A program made the position numbers and the translations under genes. The notes beneath the pieces were generated by a model. That model made no database searches and was not told the origin of the DNA. It saw only the letters and a list, made by a program, of their open reading frames with translations. From Orlajensenia sp037404875 (GTDB lineage Bacteria > Actinomycetota > Actinomycetes > Actinomycetales > Microbacteriaceae), in contig NZ_JBBELO010000022.1 of NCBI RefSeq assembly GCF_037404875.1, positions 62,001 through 126,000 on the forward strand: a stretch of DNA of 64,000 nt. Direction: 5' to 3'. Position 1 is the first letter of the stretch, and each line of letters begins with the position of its first letter. This document shows positions 54,521 to 63,164 of the stretch, in pieces.

Positions 54521-55150
54521 TTACTTGACGGATCCGCCGGCGGCGAGGATCTTCTGCTCTGCCGAGCCGGAGACCTTGTCGACCGCCACGTTGAGCTTCA
54601 CGTCGAGGTCGCCGTTGCCGAGAACCTTGACCTTCTCGTTCTTGCGCACGGCACCCTTCGCGACGAGGTCGCTCACGGTCACGTCGCCGCCCTTGGGGTA
54701 GAGCTCGGCGAGCTTCTCGAGGTTCACGACCTGGTACTCGACCCGGAAGGGGTTCTTGAAGCCGCGCAGCTTGGGGGTGCGCATGTGCAGCGGCATCTGC
54801 CCACCCTCGAATCCGACCTTCACGGAGTAGCGCGCCTTGGTGCCCTTGGTGCCGCGACCCGCGGTCTTACCCTTGGATCCCTCACCGCGACCCACGCGGG
54901 TCTTGGCCTTCTTGGCGCCGGGGGCCGGACGAAGGTGGTGAACCTTGAGCACGTGCTCGCGGGTCTCCACGACATCCGTCTTCTCGGCGGCCTTGGGAGC
55001 GGCCTTCTTGGCCGGTGCCTTCTCGGCGGCCGGCTTCTTGTCGGCTGCGGCCTTGGGGGCCGCCGCCGGCTTCTTGTCGGCTGCGGCCTTGGGGGCCGCC
55101 GCCTTCTTCGGAGCCTTCTCGGCGTCCTCGGTCTTCTTGGCCTGCGCCAT
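54521..55150 (-). CDS. rplO: 50S ribosomal protein L15 with Lys/Ala-rich extension
   Basis: A 209-residue L15. The conserved part begins LKVHHLRPAPGAKKAKTRVGRGEGS near residue 70 and includes GRGTKGTKARYSVKVGFEGGQMPL. The first 65 residues are Lys/Ala-rich, KKPAAAPKAAAD repeats encoded by a 36-base tandem duplication (55031-55102). Overlaps rpmD by one base. Confidence 0.95.
   Translation of the reverse strand: MAQAKKTEDAEKAPKKAAAPKAAADKKPAAAPKAAADKKPAAEKAPAKKAAPKAAEKTDVVETREHVLKVHHLRPAPGAKKAKTRVGRGEGSKGKTAGRGTKGTKARYSVKVGFEGGQMPLHMRTPKLRGFKNPFRVEYQVVNLEKLAELYPKGGDVTVSDLVAKGAVRKNEKVKVLGNGDLDVKLNVAVDKVSGSAEQKILAAGGSVK
55031..55102. repeat. 36-base tandem repeat inside rplO
   Basis: Two identical adjacent copies (55031-55066 and 55067-55102) each encode 12 residues of the Ala/Lys/Pro-rich N-terminal extension of L15. 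Exact identity suggests recent duplication. Confidence 0.85.
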
Positions 55151-55332
55151 TAGTCGATCTCCTCAACCTTCACCAGGTGAGCGACGGTCTTGACGTAGCC
55201 GCGGTTCTGAGGAGTGTCCTCGCGAACCACGCTCTGACCGATGCGCTTGAGTCCCAGGCTGCGAAGCGTGTCGCGCTGGTACTGCTTTTCACTAACTTTG
55301 GACTTGATCTGGGTCACCTTGAGCTGAGCCAT
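55150..55332 (-). CDS. rpmD: 50S ribosomal protein L30
   Basis: A 60-residue L30: MAQLKVTQIKSKVSEKQYQR and TLRSLGLKRIGQSVVRED. It overlaps rpsE and rplO by one base on each side. The start at ATG 55332 gives the family's usual length; longer frames upstream belong to rpsE. Confidence 0.96.
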   Translation of the reverse strand: MAQLKVTQIKSKVSEKQYQRDTLRSLGLKRIGQSVVREDTPQNRGYVKTVAHLVKVEEID

Positions 55333-56024
55333 CAGGCACCTGCCTTCGCTGCGGAGGCGGCCTCGGCCGCGCGGGCCTCGGCACGCAGCAGACGCGCGGG
55401 CGCGACCTGGTCGTAGTCCAGACCACGACGGGCGGCCACGGCGCGCGGCTCCTCGAGACCCTTGAGGGCCTCGACGGTTGCGTGCACGATGTTGATCGTG
55501 TTCGACGAACCGAGCGACTTGCTCAGCACGTCGTGGATGCCGGCGCACTCCAGAACGGCGCGCACCGGACCACCGGCGATGACACCGGTACCGGCAGCGG
55601 CGGGGCGCAGCAGCACCACACCGGCGGCCGCCTCACCCTGGACGGGGTGCGGGATGGTCGAACCGACGCGAGGAACGCGGAAGAAGTTCTTCTTCGCCTC
55701 CTCGACGCCCTTCGAGATCGCCGTGGGCACCTCGCGGGCCTTGCCGTAGCCGACGCCCACCAGGCCGTTGCCGTCTCCGACGACGACGAGCGCGGTGAAG
55801 CTGAAGCGACGACCACCCTTGACGACCTTGGAGACGCGGTTGATGGTCACGACGCGCTCGAGGAACTGGCTCTTCTCGGCGTCGCGGCTTCCGCGGTCAC
55901 GGTTGGGGTTGCGCTCACGGCCACCGCGGCGAGCCTCACGAGGCTCGTTCCGGGTCTCCGTGGATGCAGCGGTCTCCACCGGTGCCTCTGCGGCCACTTC
56001 TTGCTCCTTGATGTTCTCGCTCAC
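55332..56024 (-). CDS. rpsE: 30S ribosomal protein S5
   Basis: A 230-residue S5: FLERVVTINRVSKVVKGGRRF and GLVGVGYGKAREVPTAI, the fidelity-centre region. The N-terminal 50 residues are a basic/acidic extension. Overlaps rplR by four bases. Confidence 0.97.
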   Translation of the reverse strand: MSENIKEQEVAAEAPVETAASTETRNEPREARRGGRERNPNRDRGSRDAEKSQFLERVVTINRVSKVVKGGRRFSFTALVVVGDGNGLVGVGYGKAREVPTAISKGVEEAKKNFFRVPRVGSTIPHPVQGEAAAGVVLLRPAAAGTGVIAGGPVRAVLECAGIHDVLSKSLGSSNTINIVHATVEALKGLEEPRAVAARRGLDYDQVAPARLLRAEARAAEAASAAKAGA

Positions 56025-56380
56025 AGGTTCAGCCCTGCCTCTCGCGCTCCGTCGGCGATGGCCGCAACGCGACCCGCGTACTTGTTGCCACCGCGGTCGA
56101 AGACGACGTCCTCGACACCGGCTGCCTTCGCGCGCTCGGCGACGAGCTCGCCGACCTTGCGGGCCTTGGCGGTCTTGTCACCCTCGAACGCGCGCAGGTC
56201 GTTCTCCATGGTGGATGCGGAAGCGAGGGTGAAGCCCTTGCTGTCGTCGACGACCTGCACGAACACGTGGCGTGCCGAGCGGGTGACGACGAGACGCGGG
56301 CGCACCTCGGTGCCGACGACCTTCTTGCGAAGGCGGGCGTGGCGGCGCGAACGCGCAGCCGACTTGGTCTTGTCAGCCAT
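56021..56380 (-). CDS. rplR: 50S ribosomal protein L18
   Basis: A 119-residue L18: RRHARLRKKVVGTEVRPRL and FDRGGNKYAGRVAAIADGAR. It binds 5S rRNA with L5. Overlaps rpsE by four bases. Confidence 0.97.
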   Translation of the reverse strand: MADKTKSAARSRRHARLRKKVVGTEVRPRLVVTRSARHVFVQVVDDSKGFTLASASTMENDLRAFEGDKTAKARKVGELVAERAKAAGVEDVVFDRGGNKYAGRVAAIADGAREAGLNL

Positions 56381-56382
56381 GA

Positions 56383-56919
56383 TTATTTACCAGCCTTTCC
56401 GGCCTTACGGCGAACAACCTCACCGGCGTAGCGGATGCCCTTGCCCTTGTAGGGCTCCGGCTTCTTGATCTTGCGGATGTTGGCAGCTGCTTCACCGACG
56501 GCCTGCTTGTCGATGCCCGCGACCGTGATGCGGTTGTTGCCCTCGACGGTCAGGGTGATGCCGGCGGGAGCCTCTACGACGACCGGGTGCGAGAAACCGA
56601 GCGCGAACTCGATCGACGCGCCCTTCTGGGCGACGCGGTAACCGGTACCGACGATCTCGAGGCCCTTCGTGTAGCCCGTGGTGACGCCGATGATCTGGTT
56701 GGCGATCAGCGTGCGCGTCAGGCCGTGCAGCGAACGCGAGGTGCGCTCGTCGTCGGGACGGGTGACCAGAACCTGGTTCTGCTCGATCTTGGCCTCGATG
56801 GGCGCTGCGATGGTGAGGGCGAGCTCGCCCTTCGGGCCCTTGACGGTGACGTCCTGGCCCTGGACCGTGACGTCGACGCCAGCGGGAATGTCAATGGGAA
56901 GTCGTCCGATACGCGACAT
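56383..56919 (-). CDS. rplF: 50S ribosomal protein L6
   Basis: A 178-residue L6: MSRIGRLPIDIPAGVDVTV, LIANQIIGVTTGYTKGLEIVG and KKPEPYKGKGIRYAGEVVRRKAGKAGK (parts). It lies seven bases after rpsH. Confidence 0.97.
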   Translation of the reverse strand: MSRIGRLPIDIPAGVDVTVQGQDVTVKGPKGELALTIAAPIEAKIEQNQVLVTRPDDERTSRSLHGLTRTLIANQIIGVTTGYTKGLEIVGTGYRVAQKGASIEFALGFSHPVVVEAPAGITLTVEGNNRITVAGIDKQAVGEAAANIRKIKKPEPYKGKGIRYAGEVVRRKAGKAGK

Positions 56920-56925
56920 CTTCGA

Positions 56926-57324
56926 TTACCACACGTAGGCGAGGACTTCTCCGCCTACGCCCTTCTTCTCGGCCTGGCGGTCGGTGAGCAGACCGCTGGA
57001 GGTGGACAGGATGGCAACGCCGAGGCCGCCGTGCACCGTGGGGATCTCGGTGGACTTCGCGTAGACGCGCAGTCCGGGCTTCGAGACGCGCTTGATGCCC
57101 GCGATGGAGCGCTCGCGGTTCGGGCCGAACTTGAGCGTCAGGGTGAGCGTCTGGCCCACCCGAGCGTCGGAGACCGCGTACTCGGCGATGTAGCCCTCGG
57201 ACTTGAGGATGTCGGCAATGTGCGACTTGAGCTTCGAGTTCGGCATCGACACGGAGTCGTGGTGCGCCGAGTTCGCGTTGCGCAGTCTGGTCAGCATGTC
57301 TGCGACCGGATCTGTCATCGTCAT
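56926..57324 (-). CDS. rpsH: 30S ribosomal protein S8
   Basis: A 132-residue S8: DPVADMLTRLRNANSAHHDS and GLGVAILSTSSGLLTDRQAE, the 16S-binding centre. A 178-base gap separates it from rplE; the zinc S14 gene often found there is absent. Confidence 0.97.
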   Translation of the reverse strand: MTMTDPVADMLTRLRNANSAHHDSVSMPNSKLKSHIADILKSEGYIAEYAVSDARVGQTLTLTLKFGPNRERSIAGIKRVSKPGLRVYAKSTEIPTVHGGLGVAILSTSSGLLTDRQAEKKGVGGEVLAYVW

Positions 57325-57389
57325 GGGATGTGTTTCCTTCGTTCACCAGGTTTCAGCATCCGTACACGGCGTACTGACCTGTGGTGGTG

Positions 57390-57413
57390 GAAGCCGAATG
57401 GTTATCCGGCTTC
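57390..57413 (-). other. Hairpin in the rplE-rpsH gap
   Basis: GAAGCCGAAT (57390-57399) pairs with ATCCGGCTTC (57404-57413) with one wobble around GGTT. It lies within the gap between rplE and rpsH and may act as an attenuator. Confidence 0.4.
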
Positions 57414-57502
57414 GGGTGGCTGGCTGCCCCGCCCGGCCCCCTGACGCCGCCGCACGATGTGCGGCGCGCTCGGGGTCCGGACGGAGAGCAAACCTGCCTA
57501 GT

Positions 57503-58090
57503 CTACTGCTGGTTCTCGGTGCCCTGGAACGGGAAGCCGAGCTGACGCAGAAGGTCGCGGCCCTCGTCGTCGGTCTTCGCGGTCGTGACGACCGTGATGT
57601 CCATACCGCGCACACGGTCGATGCGGTCCTGGTCGATCTCGTGGAAGACCGACTGCTCCTGCAGGCCGAACGTGTAGTTGCCGTTGCCGTCGAACTGCTT
57701 CGGCGACAGGCCGCGGAAGTCGCGGATGCGGGGAAGCGCGAGCGAGAGCAGGCGGTCCAGGAACTCCCACATGCGGTCGCCGCGCAGCGTGACGTGCGCG
57801 CCGATCGGCTGGCCCTCACGCAGCTTGAACTGCGCGATGGACTTGCGGGCCTTGGTCACCTGCGGCTTCTGGCCGGTGATCTTGGTCAGGTCGGCAATGG
57901 CGCCGTCGATGACCTTGCCATCGCGAGCAGCCTCGCCGACGCCCATGTTCACGACGATCTTCACGAGTCCGGGCACCTGGTGCACGTTCGTGTAGCCGTG
58001 TGAGGAGAGCAGTTCGGCTGCGATCTCGTTCTTGTACTTCTGCTTGAGACGGGGCTGGATTTTGCCAGCCACCACTGCAGTGTCGCTCAT
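57503..58090 (-). CDS. rplE: 50S ribosomal protein L5
   Basis: A 195-residue L5: VPGLVKIVVNMGVGEAARDGK and GMDITVVTTAKTDDEGRDLLRQLGFP. It binds 5S rRNA. Overlaps rplX by one base. Confidence 0.97.
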   Translation of the reverse strand: MSDTAVVAGKIQPRLKQKYKNEIAAELLSSHGYTNVHQVPGLVKIVVNMGVGEAARDGKVIDGAIADLTKITGQKPQVTKARKSIAQFKLREGQPIGAHVTLRGDRMWEFLDRLLSLALPRIRDFRGLSPKQFDGNGNYTFGLQEQSVFHEIDQDRIDRVRGMDITVVTTAKTDDEGRDLLRQLGFPFQGTENQQ

Positions 58091-58449
58091 TACAGGTCCT
58101 TACCAGACTTCTTGGCGTAACGGATGCGGACGTTCTTGCTGACGCCGTCCTTCGTTACCTGCTCGGTGCGGAAGCCGACGCGGGTCGGCTTCTTGGTCTC
58201 GGGGTCGACCAGGGCCACGTTCGAGACGTGGATCGGAGCCTCGTGGGTCTCGATGCCGCCGGTCTTCGTGCCACGCTGCGTCTGGCCGACGCGCACGTGC
58301 TTGGTCACGAAGTTGATTCCCTCGACGATGACGCGGTTCTTCTCGACCTGCACCTCGATGACCTTGCCCTGCTTGCCGCGGTCTCCGCCGCGGGCCTGGG
58401 TGCGGCCCGAGATGACCTGGACGAGGTCACCCTTCTTGATGTTCGCCAT
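58090..58449 (-). CDS. rplX: 50S ribosomal protein L24
   Basis: A 119-residue L24: MANIKKGDLVQVISGRTQARGGDRGKQGKV (parts) of the KOW motif, then HEAPIHVSNVALVDPETKKP. It lies four bases after rplN. Confidence 0.96.
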   Translation of the reverse strand: MANIKKGDLVQVISGRTQARGGDRGKQGKVIEVQVEKNRVIVEGINFVTKHVRVGQTQRGTKTGGIETHEAPIHVSNVALVDPETKKPTRVGFRTEQVTKDGVSKNVRIRYAKKSGKDL

Positions 58450-58452
58450 GAC

Positions 58453-58821
58453 TTAGATAACCTCCGGTGCCAGCGAGATGATCTTCATGAACTTCTTGTC
58501 GCGAAGCTCACGGCCGACCGGGCCGAAGATGCGGGTACCGCGGGGGTCACCGTCGTTCTTCAGGATCACGGCGGCGTTCTCGTCGAACTTGATGTACGAC
58601 CCGTCTGCACGACGGGTGTTCTTCTTGGTGCGGACGATGACGGCCTTGACCACATCGCCCTTCTTCACGTTTCCGCCCGGGATGGCATCCTTCACCGTCG
58701 CGACGATGGTGTCACCGAGGCCGGCGTAGCGCCGCTTCGAGCCACCGAGAACGCGAATGGTGAGCAGCTCCTTGGCGCCGGTGTTGTCGGCGACCTTGAG
58801 GCGTGATTCCTGCTGAAGCAC
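58453..58821 (-). CDS. rplN: 50S ribosomal protein L14
   Basis: A 122-residue L14: QESRLKVADNTGAKELLTIRVLGG (parts), GNVKKGDVVKAVIVRTKK and RIFGPVGRELRDKKFMKIISLAPEVI. It is complete. Confidence 0.97.
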   Translation of the reverse strand: MLQQESRLKVADNTGAKELLTIRVLGGSKRRYAGLGDTIVATVKDAIPGGNVKKGDVVKAVIVRTKKNTRRADGSYIKFDENAAVILKNDGDPRGTRIFGPVGRELRDKKFMKIISLAPEVI

Positions 58822-58857
58822 TTCTACTTACTCCTTCTGTCAAGCAAGCCGGCAGGC

Positions 58858-59172
58858 TTACTTGGCCTTCTCGAGAATCTCGACCAGGCGCCACCGCTTG
58901 GTGGCGCTCAGGGGACGGGTCTCGCTGATGACGACCAGGTCGCCGATACCGGCGGTGCCCTGCTCGTCGTGCGCCTTCACCTTGGAGGTGCGGCGGATGA
59001 CCTTGCCGTAGAGCGGGTGCTTCACGCGGTCCTCGACCTCGACGACGATGGTCTTCTCCATCTTGTCGCTGACGACGTAACCGCGGCGCACCTTGCGGTA
59101 GCCACGTGCGTCGACGTCCTTGACGTCATGCTGCGAGGACTCGTGGCCCGTCGTTGCCTTGGCGGTTGCCAT
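58858..59172 (-). CDS. rpsQ: 30S ribosomal protein S17
   Basis: A 104-residue S17: RRGYVVSDKMEKTIVVEVED and HPLYGKVIRRTSKVKAHDE, with ETRPLSATKRWRLVEI at the end. The first 25 residues are an actinobacterial extension. It lies two bases after rpmC. Confidence 0.96.
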   Translation of the reverse strand: MATAKATTGHESSQHDVKDVDARGYRKVRRGYVVSDKMEKTIVVEVEDRVKHPLYGKVIRRTSKVKAHDEQGTAGIGDLVVISETRPLSATKRWRLVEILEKAK

Positions 59173-59174
59173 GA

Positions 59175-59489
59175 CTAGGCCTCCTTCGTGTCTGCGGCGT
59201 CAGCGGCATCCGCGTCGGCCTTCTTGGACTTCTTGGTCGCCTTGGCCGGGGCTTCGGCCGGAGCGGGCGTGGCACGGATGCCGAGCTCGCGCTCACGGAC
59301 GACCGTGTAGATGCGAGCGATGTCGCGCTTGACCGCGCGCAGGCGGCCGTGGCTCTCGAGCTGGCCGGTGGCCGACTGGAAGCGCAGGTTGAACAGCTCT
59401 TCCTTGGCCTTCTTCAGCTCTTCGACGAGTCGCTCGTCTTCGAAAGTGTCGAGCTCGGTGGTAGCGAGCTCCTTGGAACCGATCGCCAT
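59175..59489 (-). CDS. rpmC: 50S ribosomal protein L29
   Basis: A 104-residue L29. The conserved helical hairpin is EERLVEELKKAKEELFNLRFQ and LRAVKRDIARIYTVVRERE. The C-terminal 35 residues are an Ala/Lys/Asp-rich extension. Overlaps rplP by one base. Confidence 0.95.
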   Translation of the reverse strand: MAIGSKELATTELDTFEDERLVEELKKAKEELFNLRFQSATGQLESHGRLRAVKRDIARIYTVVRERELGIRATPAPAEAPAKATKKSKKADADAADAADTKEA

Positions 59490-59908
59490 TATGCGTCGCC
59501 CTCCTCGCGCTTGATGATGCGTGCCTTGAGCGGCAGCTTGTGGATGGCACGGGTCATGGCCTCACGAGCGAGTTCCTCGGAGACGCCCGAGACCTCGAAG
59601 AGGACCCGGCCCGGCTTGACGTTCGCGACCCACCACTCGGGCGAACCCTTACCGGAACCCATGCGGGTCTCGGCGGGCTTCTTCGTGAGCGGACGGTCGG
59701 GGTAGATGTTGATCCACACCTTTCCACCGCGCTTGATGTGACGCGTCATGGCGATACGAGCGGACTCGATCTGACGGTTGGTCACATAGGCGGGGGTGAG
59801 GGCCTGGATGCCGAACTCACCGAACGTGACGGTGGTGCCACCGGTGGCGGCGCCGCTACGGCCGGGGTGGTGCTGCTTGCGGTGCTTGACGCGACGGGGA
59901 ATCAGCAT
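59489..59908 (-). CDS. rplP: 50S ribosomal protein L16
   Basis: A 139-residue L16: MLIPRRVKHRKQHHPGRSG, VWINIYPDRPLTKKPAETRMGSGKGSPEWWV (parts). It overlaps rpsC and rpmC by one base each. Confidence 0.97.
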   Translation of the reverse strand: MLIPRRVKHRKQHHPGRSGAATGGTTVTFGEFGIQALTPAYVTNRQIESARIAMTRHIKRGGKVWINIYPDRPLTKKPAETRMGSGKGSPEWWVANVKPGRVLFEVSGVSEELAREAMTRAIHKLPLKARIIKREEGDA

Positions 59909-60663
59909 TATGCGCTCGCTCCTTCTGCAACCGGTGCCTCGGCGCGCGGTGCGCGGCGGGGACGGTCGTCACGACGCTCGGGGCGCGACGACTTCTGGTT
60001 CGCCTGCTCGCGAGCGAGTTCCTTGTTGGTGATGTCGCCCTTGTAGATCCAGACCTTCACGCCGATGCGGCCGAAGGTGGTCTTGGCCTCGTAGAAGCCG
60101 TAGTCGATGTTCGCGCGCAGGGTGTGCAGGGGCACACGGCCTTCGCGGTAGAACTCCGAACGGCTCATCTCGGCGCCGCCGAGGCGGCCCGAGACCTGGA
60201 TGCGGACACCCTTGGCGCCGGCGCGCTGGGCGCCCTGCAGGCCCTTGCGCATCGCGCGGCGGAAGGCCACACGTGCGGAGAGCTGCTCGGCGATGCCCTG
60301 AGCGACGAGCTGGGCGTCGGCCTCGGGGTTCTTGACCTCGAGGATGTTCAGCTGGATCTGCTTGGCAGTGAGCTTCTCGAGGTCGGCGCGGATGCGCTCG
60401 GCCTCTGCACCGCGACGGCCGATGACGATACCCGGGCGGGCGGTGTGGATGTCCACACGCACGCGGTCACGGGTGCGCTCGATCTCGATGCGCGAGACGC
60501 CGGCGCGGTCCAGCGAGGACTGCAGCAGCTTGCGGATCTTGATGTCCTCGGCGAGGTAGTCGGCGTAGCGCTGACCCGGCTTGGTCGAGTCGGAGAACCA
60601 GCGCGACACGTGGTCGGTCGTGATTCCCAGACGGAAGCCGTAGGGGTTTACCTTCTGGCCCAT
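59908..60663 (-). CDS. rpsC: 30S ribosomal protein S3
   Basis: A 251-residue S3: MGQKVNPYGFRLGITTDHVS, IVIGRRGAEAERIRADLEKLT (KH domain) and ARVAFRRAMRKGLQGAQRAGAKG (parts). The last 35 residues are Arg/Pro/Ala-rich. Overlaps rplV by one base. Confidence 0.97.
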   Translation of the reverse strand: MGQKVNPYGFRLGITTDHVSRWFSDSTKPGQRYADYLAEDIKIRKLLQSSLDRAGVSRIEIERTRDRVRVDIHTARPGIVIGRRGAEAERIRADLEKLTAKQIQLNILEVKNPEADAQLVAQGIAEQLSARVAFRRAMRKGLQGAQRAGAKGVRIQVSGRLGGAEMSRSEFYREGRVPLHTLRANIDYGFYEAKTTFGRIGVKVWIYKGDITNKELAREQANQKSSRPERRDDRPRRAPRAEAPVAEGASA

Positions 60664-61028
60664 TACTTCGTACCCTCCTCAGGAGTGGCGAGCACAACAG
60701 TGATGTGGCTGGTGCGCTTGTTGATACGGAAAGCCCGGCCCTGTGCGCGCGGCTGGAATCGCTTGAGGGTCGTGCCCTCATCGACGAATGCGCGGCTGAT
60801 GTACAGGTCCTGCTCGTCCAGGTAGGTGTTCGAGGCGTCGGCCTTGACCCGTGCGTTGGCGATTGCCGAGGCAACCAGCTTGTACACGGGCTCACTTGCA
60901 CCCTGCGGGGCGAACTTCAGGATGGCGAGTGCCTCCTGAGCCTGCTTTCCACGGATGAGGTTGACGACGCGACGAGCCTTCTGGGGGGTGACGCGGATGT
61001 GTCGCACGCGTGCGATCGACTCCACCAT
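60663..61028 (-). CDS. rplV: 50S ribosomal protein L22
   Basis: A 121-residue L22: RHIRVTPQKARRVVNLIRGK, KLVASAIANARVKADAS and AFVDEGTTLKRFQPRAQGRAFRINKRTSHI (parts), the exit-tunnel loop. Confidence 0.97.
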   Translation of the reverse strand: MVESIARVRHIRVTPQKARRVVNLIRGKQAQEALAILKFAPQGASEPVYKLVASAIANARVKADASNTYLDEQDLYISRAFVDEGTTLKRFQPRAQGRAFRINKRTSHITVVLATPEEGTK

Positions 61029-61054
61029 TTCTTCTCCTCCTTCACGTCACCGCG

Positions 61055-61336
61055 TTAGCGGCGACGGCCCTTCTTGTCGTCCTTCACGTGTCCACGGAAG
61101 GTACGGGTGGGCGCGAACTCGCCGAGCTTGTGCCCGACCATGGTCTCGGTGACGAACACCGGGATGTGCTTGCGACCGTCGTGCACCGCGATCGTGTGGC
61201 CGAGCATGGCCGGAACGATCATCGAGCGGCGCGACCAGGTCTTGATCACGTTCTTGCTGCTGGCCTCGTTGGCCGCGGTCACCTTGCGAAGCAGGTGCTC
61301 GTCGACGAAGGGGCCCTTCTTAAGACTGCGTGGCAT
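61055..61336 (-). CDS. rpsS: 30S ribosomal protein S19
   Basis: A 93-residue S19: MPRSLKKGPFVDEHLLRKV, RRSMIVPAMLGHTIAVHDGRKHIPVFVTETMVGHKLGEFAPTRTF (parts). It lies 12 bases after rplB. Confidence 0.97.
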   Translation of the reverse strand: MPRSLKKGPFVDEHLLRKVTAANEASSKNVIKTWSRRSMIVPAMLGHTIAVHDGRKHIPVFVTETMVGHKLGEFAPTRTFRGHVKDDKKGRRR

Positions 61337-61348
61337 CTTCTACAACTC

Positions 61349-62188
61349 CTACTTGCGCTTCTTGCCGACGGTGCGACGGCGAACGATGAGCTTGTCGCTT
61401 TCCTTGTTGGGGCGACGGGTGCGTCCCTCGGCCTGGCCCCACGGGCTGACCGGGTGGCGACCACCGGAGGTCTTGCCCTCACCACCACCGTGCGGGTGGT
61501 CGATCGGGTTCATGGCCACACCACGCACGGTCGGGCGGATGCCCTTCCAGCGGTTGCGGCCGGCCTTGCCCCAGTTGATGTTGGACTGCTCGGCGTTGCC
61601 GACCTCGCCGACGGTCGCGCGGCAGCGCGCGTCGACGTTGCGGATCTCGCCCGAGGGCAGACGCAGCTGCGCGTAGGGGCCGTCCTTGGCGACGAGGCGA
61701 ACCGAGACACCGGCGGAGCGGGCGATCTTGGCACCGCCACCGGGACGCAGCTCGATCGCGTGGATCACGGTACCGGTGGGGATGTTGCGCAGCGGCAGGT
61801 TGTTGCCCGGCTTGATGTCGGCGTTGGGGCCCGACTCGATCGCGTCGCCCTGGGCGAGCTTGTTCGGAGCCAGGATGTAGCGCTTGGTGCCGTCGGCGAA
61901 GTGCAGCAGCGCGATGCGCGCGGTGCGGTTCGGGTCGTACTCGATGTGAGCGACCTTGGCAGGCACGCCGTCCTTGTCGTTGCGACGGAAGTCGATCACG
62001 CGGTACTGGCGCTTGTGGCCACCACCGATGTGACGCGTCGTGATGCGACCCTGGTTGTTGCGGCCACCGGTCTTCGACAGGGGCTTCAGCAGCGACTTCT
62101 CAGGGGTCGAGCGGGTGATCTCCGCGAAGTCGGCGACGGACGAGCCGCGGCGGCCCGGGGTCGTGGGCTTGTACTTACGAATAGCCAT
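61349..62188 (-). CDS. rplB: 50S ribosomal protein L2
   Basis: A 279-residue L2: RKYKPTTPGRRGSSVADFAE, TRHIGGGHKRQYRVIDFRRND (parts) and PTVRGVAMNPIDHPHGGGEG, the peptidyl-transferase-supporting His region. Confidence 0.97.
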   Translation of the reverse strand: MAIRKYKPTTPGRRGSSVADFAEITRSTPEKSLLKPLSKTGGRNNQGRITTRHIGGGHKRQYRVIDFRRNDKDGVPAKVAHIEYDPNRTARIALLHFADGTKRYILAPNKLAQGDAIESGPNADIKPGNNLPLRNIPTGTVIHAIELRPGGGAKIARSAGVSVRLVAKDGPYAQLRLPSGEIRNVDARCRATVGEVGNAEQSNINWGKAGRNRWKGIRPTVRGVAMNPIDHPHGGGEGKTSGGRHPVSPWGQAEGRTRRPNKESDKLIVRRRTVGKKRK

Positions 62189-62201
62189 GTTCTCTCGTCT
62201 C

Positions 62202-62504
62202 CTAGCCGACAGCCGTGAAGATGTCGATGGAACCGGACTTCAGCGTGACGATGGCACGCTTGGTGTCCTTGCGCTTGCCGGTGCCGAAACGCGTGCGACG
62301 GGTCTTGCCCTGACGGTTCAGCGTGTTCACCGAGGCGACCTCGACCGAGAAGATCTTCTCGATGGCGAGCTTGATCTCGGTCTTGTTCGCACGGGGGTCC
62401 ACGACGAACGTGTACTTGCCCTCGTCGATCAGGCCGTAGCTCTTCTCGGAGACGACCGGCGCGATGATGATGTCGCGGGGGTCCTTGTTGTGGGCGGCGC
62501 TCAT
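62202..62504 (-). CDS. rplW: 50S ribosomal protein L23
   Basis: A 100-residue L23: PRDIIIAPVVSEKSYGLIDE and YTFVVDPRANKTEIKLAIEKIFSV (parts), a docking site for trigger factor and SRP. Overlaps rplD by four bases. Confidence 0.96.
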   Translation of the reverse strand: MSAAHNKDPRDIIIAPVVSEKSYGLIDEGKYTFVVDPRANKTEIKLAIEKIFSVEVASVNTLNRQGKTRRTRFGTGKRKDTKRAIVTLKSGSIDIFTAVG

Positions 62505-63160
62505 GCCGAGACCTCAACCTTCTTCGTCTTGGATGCGATGAAAACGTCCAGGGCACCCTTGGTGAAGACGATGTCGTCGGAGACGAGCACGTCGTAGGCG
62601 TTCAGCTGGTCGGCCGAGAGCACGTGGACGGTCGGCAGGTTGCGCACGGCCTTGAGAGCCTGCTCGTCACCGCGCTCGAGCACGATGAGAACGTGCTTGG
62701 ACGTGGCGATCTGCTCCAGCAGCGCGACGACGGCCTTGGTCTTCGGGGTCTCACCGATGGTGAGCGACTCGACGACGTGCACGCGGCCGCCACGAGCGCG
62801 GTCCGAGAGCGAGCCGAGCAGAGCCGCGGCGATCATCTTCTTGGGGGTGCGCTGGGCGTAGTCGCGAGGAGTCGGGCCGTGCACGATGCCACCGCCGGTC
62901 ATCTGGGGAGCGCGGATCGAGCCCTGACGAGCGCGACCGGTTCCCTTCTGCTTGAACGGCTTGCGACCGGCGCCGGAGACCTCGCCGCGGTTCTTGGTCT
63001 TGTGCGTACCCTGGCGCGCGGCAGCGAGCTGGGCGACGACGACCTGGTGGATGAGCGGCACGTTGGCCTGAACGTCGAACAGCTCAGCGGGGAGCTCGAC
63101 CGAGCCGGAGGTCTTTCCGGTCACGTCGATGATGTCGACGGTGTTGGTAGCGGTAGCCAT
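62501..63160 (-). CDS. rplD: 50S ribosomal protein L4
   Basis: A 219-residue L4: QVVVAQLAAARQGTHKTKNR, GAGRKPFKQKGTGRARQGSIRAPQ (parts) and GPTPRDYAQRTPKKM. It lies four bases after rplC. Confidence 0.97.
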   Translation of the reverse strand: MATATNTVDIIDVTGKTSGSVELPAELFDVQANVPLIHQVVVAQLAAARQGTHKTKNRGEVSGAGRKPFKQKGTGRARQGSIRAPQMTGGGIVHGPTPRDYAQRTPKKMIAAALLGSLSDRARGGRVHVVESLTIGETPKTKAVVALLEQIATSKHVLIVLERGDEQALKAVRNLPTVHVLSADQLNAYDVLVSDDIVFTKGALDVFIASKTKKVEVSA

Positions 63161-63164
63161 GCGG

